DNA from: Neoaquamicrobium sediminum
Lineage (GTDB): Bacteria > Pseudomonadota > Alphaproteobacteria > Rhizobiales > Rhizobiaceae
DNA: 64,000 nt
Reading direction: 5' to 3'
Assembly (NCBI RefSeq): GCF_013240295.1
Contig: NZ_JABETK010000001.1
Span: forward strand, 1,054,001 to 1,118,000
The translations under genes were made by a program, and so were the position numbers. Shown piece after piece: positions 47,435 to 59,776 of the stretch. A model generated the notes under the pieces. The model made no database searches. It was not told where the DNA came from and was given only the letters and a program-made list of their open reading frames with translations. Position 1 is the stretch's first letter. The number at the start of each line of letters is the position of its first letter.

Positions 47435-48498
47435 ATGATGGAACTCGGCCTCTACACGTTCGCCGATGTCGGCACTGACCCGGTTACCGGCGCAAAGGTT
47501 GGGCCGGCGGAACGGCTGCGCAATCTCGTTGAAGAGATCGAGCTTGCCGACCAGCTTGGCCTCGACTTCTTCGGGCTGGGCGAACACCACCGCCCCGACT
47601 ATGCGGTCTCCTCGCCCGCCGTCGCGCTTGCGGCCGCCGCCACGCGCACGAAGAATATCCGCCTGTCGAGCGCGGTTTCGGTGCTGTCGTCCGACGATCC
47701 GATCCGCGTGTTCCAGCAGTTCGCAACCCTCGACAATCTGAGCGAGGGCCGCGCCGAGATCATGGCGGGCCGCGGCTCCTTCATCGAATCGTTCCCGCTG
47801 TTCGGCTACGCGCTCGAGGACTACGACACGCTGTTCGCCGAAAAGCTCGAAATGCTCATCAAGCTGAACGAGGGCGAGATCTTCTCGTGGCCGGGTGGCC
47901 AGCACACGCCGAAGGTCGACAATCGCGGCGTCTATCCGCGCCCGCTGCAGGAGAAGCTGCCGCTATGGATCGCCGTCGGCGGCACGCCGCAATCGGTCGG
48001 CCGCGCCGCCATGCTTGGCCTGCCGCTGGCGCTCGCCATTATCGGCGGCGAGCCGCACCGTTTCGCGCCGCTGTTCAAGCTCTACCGCGAGGCGGCAGCC
48101 AAGTTCGGACGCGACCCGACAACCTTGAAGACCTCTATCAACGTGCATGGTTTCGTCGCCGAAACGACGCAGGAGGCGATTGACACGGCCTTTCCGGCAC
48201 ACACCGACGTGATGAACCGCATCGGGCGCGAGCGTGGCTGGGGCCCGACGGGCAAGGACCAGTTCGCCGCGTCCGCGGCCCCGCGCGGCGCGAACTTCGC
48301 CGGCAGCCCGGCGGAAGTCACCGACAAGATCCTCGCCAACCACGAGATCTTCGGCTTCGACCGCTTCGTCATCCAGATGGCAATTGGCGTCATGGACCAT
48401 GCAAAGCTGATGAAGGCGATCGAGCTGTTCGGCACGAAGGTCGCGCCCGAGGTGAAGAAGGCCGTGGCGGCGAAGGAAACAACCGCCGCCGAACATAG
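47435..48498 (+). CDS. LLM-class flavin-dependent oxidoreductase (Atu2307/2I7G-type), 3' end unclear
   Basis: About 354 residues. A luciferase-like TIM barrel starts [18 protein letters not shown], with [19 protein letters not shown] and [23 protein letters not shown], typical of the Atu2307 subgroup. It would use reduced FMN to oxidise an unknown substrate. ATG at 47435 has GGGAG 6 bases upstream. As written there is no in-frame stop: the frame continues through a palindromic repeat into the next LLM gene. A TAG at 48496-48498 lies one frame away just after the conserved C-terminus, so the given end assumes a 1-base slip. Confidence 0.82.
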
Positions 48499-48571
48499 GG
48501 CCTTAGGTTCCCACCGTCATGGACGTCGCCGCGAACCACCGACGTTGAAGTCGGAACCGCGACCTCTTCGC

Positions 48572-48763
48572 CGTCATCCCGGCCAAGGCCGCGCAGCGGC
48601 CGCCGAGCCGGGACCCATTGAGAGGCGCGGCCGGTCTCCGCAGGTAGCGCCGCGCAGATCACGCACGGCAGGCGCTTTCATGCGTCAAGACAAGCACCGG
48701 GCCGTGCTCCACGATGTCCCGACCAATGGGTCCCGGCTCTCGCTCCGCTCGGCCGGGATGACG
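48572..48763. repeat. Palindromic repeat element between two LLM oxidoreductase genes
   Basis: CGTCATCCCGGCC...CCGGGACCCATTG at 48572-48620 is mirrored by CAATGGGTCCCGG...GGCCGGGATGACG at 48724-48763. It has about 100 bases between arms and terminal identity of at least 12 bases. It fills the stretch between the two LLM genes and is translated in frame as written, giving an Arg/Pro-rich nonsense linker. Confidence 0.8.
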
Positions 48764-48847
48764 CCTTCACGGAAGCTTTCCACAAACCGACATTGGCACA
48801 AACATGAGGCGGTTGGTGAACGCGTGCGGACATCCTATATCCGACCG

Positions 48848-49858
<1,011 letters not shown>

Positions 49859-49953
49859 GCAACAGGGACTGTCAACATGCACCTTTGACGTGTATCAACG
49901 GGCCGGGCTGAGTTTGGGCTAAAGATCGTTCGTTCGCGAATGAGGGAGGCCGT

Positions 49954-50666
49954 GTGAACGCCGGGCCGATCTACACCGTCGAGGGGGTGACCAAGGTCTA
50001 CCGCACCGGGGAGGTCGAGGTGCGGGCGCTACGCGGCGTCGACATCGAGATCGGGGCTGGCGAGTTCATCGTGCTGCTCGGCCCGTCCGGCAGCGGCAAG
50101 TCGACACTCGTCAACATCCTTGGGGGCTCGATACCGTCACCGACGGCAAGGTCTTCTTCCGCGACGAGGAGATCACCGGCTTCGGCGACCGCGAGCTGAC
50201 GAAATACCGCCGCGACCATGTCGGCTTCGTCTTCCAGTTCTACAATCTCGTGCCCAGCCTGACGGCGCGCGAAAACGTCTCGCTCGTCACCGAGATCGCG
50301 CGCGATCCGATGGACCCCGGCGAGGCGCTGGAGATCGCAGGCCTGCCGCGCGACCGACACGACCATTTCCCCGCGCAGCTTTCGGGCGGTGAGCAGCAGC
50401 GCGTCGCCATCGGCCGCGCCATCGCCAAGAAGCCCGAAGTGCTTCTGTGCGACGAGCCGACCGGCGCACTCGATTCGAAAACCGGCATTCGGGTGCTGGA
50501 AGCGCTGGCGCAGGTCAACCGCGACCTCGGCACCACGGTGCTGGTCATCACCCACAACATGGCGGTGGGCCGCATGGCCGACAGGGTGATCCATTTCGCC
50601 GACGGCACCGTGGCGCGGATCGAAGAGAACGAGAAGCGCGAGGCACCGGCCTCGATCGCGTGGTGA
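49954..50666 (+). pseudogene. ABC exporter ATPase (MacB/LolD-like), 1-base deletion as written
   Basis: About 238 residues. GTG start at 49954. Walker [17 protein letters not shown] is followed by a break: the G run at 50122-50126 lacks one base, after which the frame should continue [18 protein letters not shown]. The rest is intact, with [16 protein letters not shown] (Q loop), [15 protein letters not shown] (signature), [11 protein letters not shown] (Walker B) and VITHN. The Q-loop and DEPTGALD form is typical of MacB/LolD exporters, which work mechanically with FtsX-type permeases, as encoded next. Confidence 0.85.
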
Positions 50667-50670
50667 CCCC

Positions 50671-53028
50671 ATGGGTGTGCTCGACCGCAAGCTGATGCGC
50701 GATCTCGTCCGGCTGTGGGCGCAGGTCGCGGCGATCGCGCTGGTCATGGCCGCCGGCGTGATGACGCTGGTGCTGGCAGTCGGCGCCCAGCGCTCCCTGT
50801 TCGAGACGCGCGAAGCCTATTACGAGCGCAACGCCTTCGCCGATATCTTCGCCACCGCCACCCGCGCCCCGGAACGCCTCTCCGATGAGATCGCCGCCAT
50901 ACCCGGCGTCGCGAGCGTCGAGACCCGCATCCGCGAGAACGCGGTGCTCGACATAGAGGGCATGCTGGAACCGGCCAGCGGCATACTGGTCTCGGTGCCC
51001 GACGACGGCCAGCAGGTGCTGAACCAGCTCTATATGCGGCTGGGCCGCCTGCCCTCGCCCGGCCATCCGGCCGAGATCGTCGTCAACGAGCCCTTCGCCC
51101 ACGCCCACGGTTTCGAGCCCGGCGACACGCTGAGCGCGATCATCAACGGCCGCAAGCGCGCACTCACCATCGTCGGCGTCGCGCTGTCGCCCGAGTTCAT
51201 CTACGTCGTGCCCGACCTGATGCCGGACGACCGGCGGCTGGGCGTGGTGTGGATGTCGCAGACTGCGCTCGCCGCCGCGTTCGACCTCGACGGCGCGTTC
51301 AACGCGGTTTCCGTCAAGCTCCTGCGCGGGCAGCCGCCCGAACCGGTGATCGACGAGATCGACCGGCTGCTCGAACCCTTCGGCGGGCGCGGCGCGCATG
51401 ACCGGGAAGACCAGCAGAGCCATGCCTTCCTCGATGCGGAACTGACGCAGCTTCAGGCGATGAGCTACGTGCTGCCGCCGATCTTCCTGCTGGTCGCCGG
51501 CTTCCTCGTCAATATGATCCTGTCGCGCCTGATCGCGCTGGAGCGCGAGCAGATCGGCCTCATGAAGGCCGTCGGCTACACCGGCGCCGGCGTCGCCTGG
51601 CACTACATGAAGCTCGTCATCGTCATCGCGCTGATCGGCGTCGCCATCGGCATCGCCGCCGGCACGTATCTCGGGCGCGGCCTGACCCGCCTCTATGGCG
51701 ACTTCTTCCACTTCCCGTTCCTGATCTTCCGGCTCAGCCTCGACGTCTACGTCATCGCCATCACGGTTTCGGTGGCCGCCGCGACGCTCGGCGCGCTGCG
51801 CTCGGTTCGCGCCGCGCCGCCCTGCCGCCCGCCGTCGCGATGCGGCCGCCTGCGCCCGCGCGTTATCGCCGGCTCTTCGGCGGCGGCTTGCCGTTCGTAT
51901 CGCTGCTGCCGCAGACGACAGTGATGATCGGGCGAAACATCGTGCGCCGGCCGCTGCGCTCGCTCTTCACCAGCTTCGGCATCGCGCTGTCGGTCGCCGT
52001 GCTGGTCGGATCGCTGTTCTCGCTGGACGCGGTCGAGGAGATGATCGACATCACCTTCTTCAGCGCCGAGCGGCAGCATGCGACGATCAGCTTCGTGCAC
52101 AAGCTGCCTGCCGACGCGCTCTACGAGGTCGAGCGCCTGCCCGGTGTGATGGCGGCCGAGCCGGCGCGGATGGTGGCGGCGCGGTTCCGCAACGGCCACC
52201 TTGAACGCCGCCTCTCGATCACCGGCAAGCCGGCCGGCTCGAACCTGTCGCGCCTGCTCGACGTCGACCGTCAGGAGGTGACCATGCCGCGCGATGGCGT
52301 CGTGCTGACCACGGCGCTTGCCGACATCCTCGAGATCGGTCGCGGCGAGACGATCGAGGTCGAGCTGATGGAGGAGCACCGCGAGACCGTGCGGCTACCC
52401 GTCTCGGCCATCGTCGAAAGCTATATCGGCCTCGGCGCCTTCATGGAGATCGAAGCGCTCAACCGGCTGATGCGCGAGGGGCCGTCCATCTCAGCCGTGC
52501 ACGTCATCACCGACGCCTCGCAGATCGCCGCCCTTTACGAAGCGGTGAAGAACCTGCCGATGGTCGGCTCGATCGCGCTGCAGCGCGCCTCGGTCGCCAA
52601 GTTCCGCGAGACCATGGCCGAAAACCTCACCATGATGGTGACCATCTATGTCGCGCTTGCCGGCATCATCGCCTTCGGCGTCGTCTACAACGGCGCGCGC
52701 ATCCAGCTTTCCGAGCAGGGGCGCGAGCTTGCAAGCCTGCGGGTGCTGGGCTTCACCCGCGGCGAGGTGTCGTGGATCCTGCTCGGCGAGTTCGCGATCC
52801 TGACGCTTGCCGCCCTGCCTCTCGGCTGGCTGCTCGGTTACGGCATGGCCTATTCGACCGCCGAAGGGCTGGCGACCGAGATGTTCCGTCTGCCGCTGGT
52901 GATCGAGCGCTCCACCTATGCCTGGGCGAGCGTCGTGGTGCTGGTGGCCTCGGCGCTGTCGGCGCTGATCGTGCGCCGGCGCATCGACCGGGCTCGAACT
53001 GATAGAAGTCTTGAAGACGAGAGAGTGA
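50671..53028 (+). pseudogene. FtsX-like ABC permease (two FtsX domains), two frameshifts as written
   Basis: About 785 residues when repaired. An N-terminal membrane segment and a large periplasmic region come first (about 40-260). A first FtsX domain spans about 265-375 (MSYVLPPIFLLVAGFLVNMILSRLIALERE). A second membrane segment plus periplasmic region follows, then a second FtsX domain near the end (YNGARIQLSEQGRELASLRVLGFTRGEVSWILLGEF). One base is missing near 51812-51820 (expected RAAAALPPAVAMRPP). One extra G in the run 52990-52992 hides the natural ending RLELIEVLKTRE with TGA at 53026-53028. It forms an export complex with the preceding ATPase and the following adaptor. Confidence 0.83.
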
Positions 53029-53031
53029 CCG

Positions 53032-54236
53032 ATGGCGATTCCGCTTCGAAAATCTGCCTGGATCGTGGCCGGCCTGGCGCTGGCCGGCGCGGCGGCGTGG
53101 TGGGCGTTCCGTGCGCAGCCAGTGGCGGTCGACATGGCGCGGTCGAGCGCGGCACGCTGGAGGTGACCGTCAGCGATGACGCGCGCACGCGCATCCGCGA
53201 CGTCTATACGGTGTCGGCACCCGTGGCCGGCACGGTGCAGCGCACGCCCGGCCACGTCGGCGACCAGGTGGTCGCTGGCGAAACCATCGTCGGGGTGGTT
53301 CGCCCGGCCGCGCCGGCTCTGCTCGACACCCGTTCGCGACGCGAGGCGCAAGCCGCCTTTGCAGCGGCCGGCGCGGCGGTGCGGCTTGCCGAAGCCCAGT
53401 ACCGCGAGGCGGAAACCGCGCTGGAGCTGGCAAGGGCCGAAGCTGCCCGCAACGAGGAACTCAGCCGCCGCAGCATCGTCTCCGATCGCTCGCTGCAGGA
53501 GGCGCGGGGAGCCGTCACCCAGGCCGAGGCCCGGCTTGCCAGTGCTGCCGCGAGCGTCGAGATGCGCCGGCGCGAACGCGAAAGCGCACAGGCGCGGCTG
53601 GACGACCCCGAAAGCAGCACCAGCAACGGCAGTGGCGGCTGCTGCATCACGGTCGAGTCGCCGGTGAATGGCGAAATCCTGACCATCCACCATGAGAGTG
53701 AGGCGGTGGTTGCCGCCGGCACGCCGCTCGTCGAGATCGGCGACCCGACCGAACTCGAAGTGGTGGCCGAGCTTCTCTCGGCGGATGCCGTGCGCGTGCC
53801 GTCCGATGCCGACGCCCGGATCGAAGGCTGGGGCGGCCCGCCGCTGGAGGCACGCGTGCGCCGCGTCGAGCCGACCGGCTTCACCAAGGTCTCCGCACTC
53901 GGCATCGAGGAGCAGCGGGTGCGCACGATCCTCGACCTGCTCGCCCCGCCGGAGGATCGCCCGGGGCTCGGCCATGGCTACCGGGTCACAGCGCGGATCA
54001 CCATCGAGCGCCACGAGGACGCCCTGCTGGTGCCGCTCGGCGCGCTCTTCCGGCAAGGCGCGGACTGGGCGGTCTTTGTCGCCGGCGCGGAAAACAAGGC
54101 CGCGCTGCGCACCGTCGAGGTCGGCGCACGCGACGCCCGCAACGCCGTCGTCCTGTCCGGCCTTTCGGAAGGCGAACAGGTCATCATGCACCCCAGCGAC
54201 AGGATCACCGACGGCGTAGAGATCACGCGGCGCTGA
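53032..54236 (+). pseudogene. Periplasmic adaptor (HlyD/RND-type membrane-fusion protein), 1-base deletion near the N-terminus as written
   Basis: About 401 residues when repaired. It starts MAIPLRKSAWIVAGLALAGAAAWWAF, a membrane anchor, followed after a missing base near 53138-53142 by RVERGTLEVTVSDDARTRIRDVYTVSAPVAGTVQ. The barrel-sandwich halves flank a coiled coil (AAGAAVRLAEAQYREAETALELARAEAARNEELS...). The second half, VESPVNGEILTIHHESEAVVAAGTPLVEIGDP, and a C-terminal beta-barrel follow. It links the FtsX permease to an outer-membrane channel encoded elsewhere. Its end overlaps the convergent phosphoribosyltransferase gene by 14 bases. Confidence 0.85.
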
Positions 54237-54933
54237 CTTCGCCGCCCTGCGGACGCCATCGCCCGTCCGGCCCGCGCGTCAGCAGCGGCGTCGCCGTCGC
54301 GCCATGGATGGGCACATCGCCCATGCCGGCTTCGGCCAGCGCATCACGCCAGCGTTCGCCCTGCAGCATCGCGAAGATCGCCGCAGCGGGCCGCAGCCCT
54401 GCGCGCTGCAGAAGCCGCAGCACCGAAACCAGCGACGCCCCCGTGCTGACCACGTCGTCCACCAGCACGAAGGGTCGCCCCTCCAGCACCGGCAGCATGC
54501 GCGGGTCGACATAGATGCGCTTCTCACCGCCGGGACTGGTGATAGAGCGCAGCGGTTCCGACAGCGCCTCGTCGTACCAGAACTTGCGCGAGGTACCGAG
54601 CGCGACCATGCGCGGGTGGCCAAGCCGCCGCGCCACGTTGGCCGCCAGCGGCAGGCCCAGCGTCGGCACGCCGACCACCACCGCCGGATGATAGTGCCGC
54701 GCCGCCTCCGTCATCGCTCCGGCCAGCGCATCCTCGACGGCGAAGCTTGCCTGGTTGACGATCAGCGAGGCGACGGCGCGGTCGTCGCCACCCGGCAGAA
54801 CCCGGATCGGCAGCGCCACCTGCCGCCCGTCCGGCAGCGTAGCCGGATAAAGATCGGCAAACCCTTCCGCGATGCCGTCGGCAAAGGTGCCCGGCGCGTG
54901 GATTTCCTGCCAGAACTGGTGTGGAGCGAGCAT
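54223..54933 (-). CDS. Phosphoribosyltransferase-family protein
   Basis: 236 residues from ATG 54933 (MLAPHQFWQEIH); a GTG at 54984 would add 17 residues. The PRPP-binding loop FVLVDDVVSTGASL (acidic pair plus TGAS) identifies a type I phosphoribosyltransferase. PAVVVGVPTLGLPLAANVARRLG forms the pyrophosphate-side loop. The substrate base is not evident. The nucleoside hydrolase and deaminase genes about 1.3-2.2 kb away suggest a purine or purine-like salvage role. Long unclassified N-terminal region of about 75 residues. Confidence 0.8.
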   Translation of the reverse strand: MLAPHQFWQEIHAPGTFADGIAEGFADLYPATLPDGRQVALPIRVLPGGDDRAVASLIVNQASFAVEDALAGAMTEAARHYHPAVVVGVPTLGLPLAANVARRLGHPRMVALGTSRKFWYDEALSEPLRSITSPGGEKRIYVDPRMLPVLEGRPFVLVDDVVSTGASLVSVLRLLQRAGLRPAAAIFAMLQGERWRDALAEAGMGDVPIHGATATPLLTRGPDGRWRPQGGEVSAA

Positions 54934-55015
54934 CGGCGACTTGCTTTCCGGGATAAAAGGGCGACCTGCAAAGGCGAGCACCACCTTCTAACCGCATCAC
55001 GGGACGTGTCCAGAG

Positions 55016-56191
55016 ATGAGCGATTTCCTCGACCCGCAGGACCTCGAAGACCTGGTTGCGCTGCGCCGCGACCTGCACGCCCATCCCGAGCTCGGCTTCG
55101 AGGAGGAGCGCACCAGCGCCATCGTGAAGACGTTTCTTGCCGATTGCGGCATCGCGGTCGAGGACGGCATCGGCGGAACCGGCGTGGTCGGCACGCTCAA
55201 GCGCGGCAACGGCACCACGTCGATCGCGCTGCGCGCCGACATAGATGCGCTCGCCATGCCCGAAACCGCCACGGAGCGCCCTTACCGCTCGAAATTCCCC
55301 GGCAAGATGCACGCCTGCGGCCATGACGGGCACACCGTCATGCTGCTGGGCGCTGCCCGCAAGCTGGCGCGCAGCCGCTCCTTTTCCGGCACCGTGCATT
55401 TCGTGTTCCAGCCGGCGGAGGAAGGCCGTGGCGGCGCGCAGGCGATGGTCGATGACGGCCTGTTCGAGCGGTTCGCGATCGACCGTTTCTATGGCCTGCA
55501 CAACATGCCCGGCATCGCGATCGGCGAGATGGCGGTGGTGCCCGGCCCGCAGCTTGCCTCGTCCGACCGCTGGGAAGTGACCTTCAAGGGCGTCGGCACC
55601 CATGGCGGCAAGCCGCATCTCGGCCTCGACCCTACGGTCGCCGCCGGCCAGTTCCTCAGCGCGATCCACACCATCGTGTCACGCAAGGTCGATCCGGTGG
55701 AGGCCGCCGTCGTCAGCGCCTGCGCGATCCAGGCCGGCGATTTCGAGGCGCTCAACGTGATCCCCAACGACGTGCGCATCGGCGGCACGGCGCGCGCCTA
55801 CAGCCACGCGGTGCGCGACCTGATCGAAGCGGAGATCGGCCGCATTGCCGCCGGCGTAGCTGCGGCTGCCGGCATCGGCGCTGCCTACGACTACCGGCGC
55901 GGCATGCCGCCCGTCATCAACGAGGCGGACGCAACGCAGCGCGCGCTGGAGGCCGCGCAGGCCGCGCTCGGCACCGCAAACGTGGCGACCGCCTACCCGC
56001 CATCCACGGCGGGCGACGATTTCGCGATTTTCTCGGGAAAAGTCCCCGGCGCCTATGTCTGGCTCGGCAACGGGCCGGCGCAAGACGGCGCGCTGCACCA
56101 CAACACCCGCTACGATTTCAACGACGCCGCCATCGAGCCTGGCGTCCGCTTCTGGACCACGCTGGTGGAGCAGGAACTGCAGGCGGGGTAA
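55016..56191 (+). CDS. M20-family amidohydrolase (hippurate hydrolase/HipO-like)
   Basis: 391 residues. Cytoplasmic two-metal aminoacylase. DLHAHPELGFEEERTS near the start, ALRADIDALAMPE, the metal-site MHACGHDGHTVMLLGAA, FVFQPAEEGRGGAQAM with catalytic Glu, GLHNMPGIAIG, and the late LHHNTRYDFNDAAI with the final metal His. It hydrolyses N-acyl or N-aroyl amino acids such as hippurate, or N-acetyl-diaminopimelate-like compounds. On its own on this strand between two leftward genes. Confidence 0.92.
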   Translation: MSDFLDPQDLEDLVALRRDLHAHPELGFEEERTSAIVKTFLADCGIAVEDGIGGTGVVGTLKRGNGTTSIALRADIDALAMPETATERPYRSKFPGKMHACGHDGHTVMLLGAARKLARSRSFSGTVHFVFQPAEEGRGGAQAMVDDGLFERFAIDRFYGLHNMPGIAIGEMAVVPGPQLASSDRWEVTFKGVGTHGGKPHLGLDPTVAAGQFLSAIHTIVSRKVDPVEAAVVSACAIQAGDFEALNVIPNDVRIGGTARAYSHAVRDLIEAEIGRIAAGVAAAAGIGAAYDYRRGMPPVINEADATQRALEAAQAALGTANVATAYPPSTAGDDFAIFSGKVPGAYVWLGNGPAQDGALHHNTRYDFNDAAIEPGVRFWTTLVEQELQAG

Positions 56192-56214
56192 GTGGTGCGT
56201 CCTTCGAGGCTCCC

Positions 56215-57138
56215 CTACTCGCCTGACAACCGCGCCGCCAGCAATTCCAGCGCCCCCTCGCTATCGACCTTCACCGCCACTGCAATTGCGCTACCGGCCT
56301 TCCGGTCGACGTCGAGCGCACCTGCTTCGGGTGCCTCGCCCAGGTCGACGGCTATCGGCAGCGTCTCCAACCTGAAAAGGTCTGGCCGTTCGGCAAACAG
56401 CATGACGCAGGGATCGTGCAGCGGCCGGCTCTCGCCACCGGAGGTCGACAGGAAATAGGCGTCGATCAAGTCGGCCGAGGCGGCAGCGGCGGCGGCCACG
56501 CCCGTCTCGCGCAGGGCGGCCGTATAGGCGCGGGTCGCGCGCACCTTGCGCGTCACGTCGAGCGGCACCAGCACCGTCTCGACCCCTGCCCGGAAGACGA
56601 TGTCGGCGGCCTCTGGGTCGGCGGCGATGTTGAACTCGGCGCGCGGGCCGACATTGCCCGGCTCGTCGACGGCGCCTCCCATGGCGATCAGCCGCCGGAC
56701 GCGCCGCGCCGCTTCGGGGTAGTCGCTCACGAGCCGCGCGATGTTTGTCAGCGGGCCGAGCGCCAGTATGTCGATGCTGCCTTCCGGCTCGCGCATCAGC
56801 AGGCCCGCCAGCCATTCGACCGCATCCGCCAGCGGCGGCACGGCCGGCTCGGGAAACCGCACACCGCCGAGGCCGTCATTGCCGTGGATGTCGGCGGTGT
56901 CAAAGCCCTTGCGTGACAGCGGCGCCGGCGCGCCCGCAATCACCGGGATGTCGCCGCGCCCGGCCAGCGCCAGGATACGGCCGGCATTGCGGGTTGTCGT
57001 CGCGATGCCGATATTGCCGGCCACCGTCGTGAGGCCGAGAATGTCGAAAGCGGGCGACGACAGCGCATGCAGAATCGCGACCGCGTCGTCGATGCCGGGA
57101 TCGGTGTCGATCACGGCGCGGATGGTTGCATCGCTCAT
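56215..57138 (-). CDS. Nucleoside hydrolase (inosine/uridine-preferring family)
   Basis: 307 residues. The calcium-binding N-terminal cluster VIDTDPGIDDAVAILHAL defines the family. NDGLGGVRFPEP, ILALGPLTNIARL and GNVGPRAEFNIAADPEAA complete the active site and loops. It splits the N-glycosidic bond of nucleosides to base and ribose. ATG at 57138 shares one base with the stop of the preceding deaminase gene (TGATG), so both are coupled. It is the last gene of the leftward block that begins with a PotD-like binding protein. Confidence 0.92.
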   Translation of the reverse strand: MSDATIRAVIDTDPGIDDAVAILHALSSPAFDILGLTTVAGNIGIATTTRNAGRILALAGRGDIPVIAGAPAPLSRKGFDTADIHGNDGLGGVRFPEPAVPPLADAVEWLAGLLMREPEGSIDILALGPLTNIARLVSDYPEAARRVRRLIAMGGAVDEPGNVGPRAEFNIAADPEAADIVFRAGVETVLVPLDVTRKVRATRAYTAALRETGVAAAAAASADLIDAYFLSTSGGESRPLHDPCVMLFAERPDLFRLETLPIAVDLGEAPEAGALDVDRKAGSAIAVAVKVDSEGALELLAARLSGE

Positions 57139-58469
57139 CACGCCTGCCCGTCGGCGGCGTCGATGCGCGCCATCTCCGCCTTGAATTCACTTGCGACCTG
57201 CAGCGCGTCGCGCATCACCTTCCTGCGCTCCAGAGTCTTCACGTCGCGGTCCCGCATCAGCCACGCGCCCGCCACCATCACGTCGCACACGTCCACCGGC
57301 ATCGCCGAGAACACCAGCGTCGCGTATTGATCGTAGATCGGCTGCATGCGCGCCGCCGAGACGTCGATGCGGATCAGGTCGGCCTGCTTGCCGGGCTCCA
57401 GCGAGCCGATCCTGTCATCCATGCCCAGCACCTTCGCGCCCTCGATGGTCGCCATGCGGATCACTTCCCTCGCCGGCATCGGCTTGCGGCTGTGGCCGAG
57501 CAGCTTCTGGAACATGGTGACAGGCGCGAACTGCGAGAACAGGTCGAGCGTGTTGCCGCTCATCGGCCCGTCCGTCGCGACGCCGACCGGAATGCCCGCC
57601 GCGCGCATCGCCTCCACCGGCGCGATGCCGCGCCCCGCCTTGGCGTTGGAGCGCGCATTGTGCGCGACGCAGACCTGCGCGTGGGCCATCTTCTCGATGT
57701 CGCTGTCGCTGACATGCAGGCAGTGCGCGCAGATCAGTCCCTTGCGCAGCAGCCCCGCCTTCTCCACCACCTCGACCGGGCGCATGTTGTGGTTCTTCGC
57801 GCACCACTCCATCTCCGAATCCATCTCGGCCAGATGGATCTGCACCGGCACGTCTGGGTGATCGTCGGCCCAGCGCGCGACGCGGTTAATCACCGCGATG
57901 TCGGTCGAATAAGGCGCATGCGGCGCGATCGACGCGGTCACGCGCGGATGGCCGGCGAATTCATCCACCAGCGCTTCCGTCAGCGCGAAGCCCTCGTCGA
58001 TCGTCTTGTGATCGGGCGGGTTGAAATCGGCGATGGTCTGGCCGACCACGCCGCGAATGCCCGCCTGATCCACCACCCGACCGACTTCGGTCTCGAAGTA
58101 ATACATGTCGGCGACGGTGGTGACGCCGCCCTCGATCAGCTCGAGTGCTGCCAGCGCCGTGCCCGCGCGCACCATCTGCGGCGTCACGAACTTGCGCTCC
58201 ATCGGCAGCACGTAACGGTAAAGCCGGTCGTCGACATCCTCCCCCAGCCCGCGAAACAGCGTCATCGCCATATGGCAATGCGGATTGACCATGCCGGGCA
58301 TGACGATGTCGCCGCCGACGTCAACCACCTCGGCGCCCTCGACCCGCGGCGCCGGACCGGCACCGGCCGCGACGATGCGCTCACCGTCGACATGAACGAA
58401 CCCGCCCTCGATCACCGGCATGTCCGGCGTGCAGGGGATCAGCGTGGCATTGGTGATGAGGGTGGTCAT
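57138..58469 (-). CDS. Amidohydrolase of the MtaD/TrzA type (methylthioadenosine/S-adenosylhomocysteine deaminase-like)
   Basis: 443 residues. Metal-dependent deaminase barrel: MPGMVNPHCHMAMTLFRGLGED (HxH), SIAPHAPYSTD, IHLAEM with catalytic Glu context, GLICAHCLHVSD, and ATDGPMSGNTLDLF with the metal Asp. The pattern matches MtaD/SsnA/TrzA enzymes, which deaminate adenosine derivatives, guanine or triazines. Its coupling to the nucleoside hydrolase and an ABC importer points to a nucleoside or modified base substrate. A palindromic repeat separates it from the ATPase gene upstream. Confidence 0.88.
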   Translation of the reverse strand: MTTLITNATLIPCTPDMPVIEGGFVHVDGERIVAAGAGPAPRVEGAEVVDVGGDIVMPGMVNPHCHMAMTLFRGLGEDVDDRLYRYVLPMERKFVTPQMVRAGTALAALELIEGGVTTVADMYYFETEVGRVVDQAGIRGVVGQTIADFNPPDHKTIDEGFALTEALVDEFAGHPRVTASIAPHAPYSTDIAVINRVARWADDHPDVPVQIHLAEMDSEMEWCAKNHNMRPVEVVEKAGLLRKGLICAHCLHVSDSDIEKMAHAQVCVAHNARSNAKAGRGIAPVEAMRAAGIPVGVATDGPMSGNTLDLFSQFAPVTMFQKLLGHSRKPMPAREVIRMATIEGAKVLGMDDRIGSLEPGKQADLIRIDVSAARMQPIYDQYATLVFSAMPVDVCDVMVAGAWLMRDRDVKTLERRKVMRDALQVASEFKAEMARIDAADGQA

Positions 58470-58516
58470 GGGAAACGCCCCTGGATCGCTGATCGCAAAG
58501 GCCGCGCTCTACGTTG

Positions 58517-58666
58517 CCCCCTCTGTCCTGCCGGACATCTCCCCCACAAGGGGGAGATCGGCAGCTTTGCGCTCACCGCTCCTTCTGCAGCGCTGGCGAT
58601 TAGCGAAAGTCGAGACGAAAGCTAATCTCCCCCTCGTGGGGGAGATGTCCGGCAGGACAGAGGGGG
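58517..58666. repeat. 42-base near-perfect inverted-repeat element
   Basis: Arms at 58517-58558 and 58625-58666 match as reverse complements at 41 of 42 positions, each containing CTGTCCTGCCGGACATCT and a folding CTCCCCC/GGGGGAG tip. About 66 bases lie between. It lies between the deaminase gene and the ABC ATPase gene of the same strand. Confidence 0.88.
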
Positions 58667-58705
58667 TGCGAAGGAGCGCGACGACTCGGTAGAATATCCA
58701 CGTCT

Positions 58706-59767
<1,062 letters not shown>

Positions 59768-59776
59768 TGGCTGTTT

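Noticed and set aside
51840..54236. A 798-residue permease-adaptor protein
   Set aside because: An extra G at 52990-52992 and a missing base near 53140 create it; correction gives two ordinary genes.
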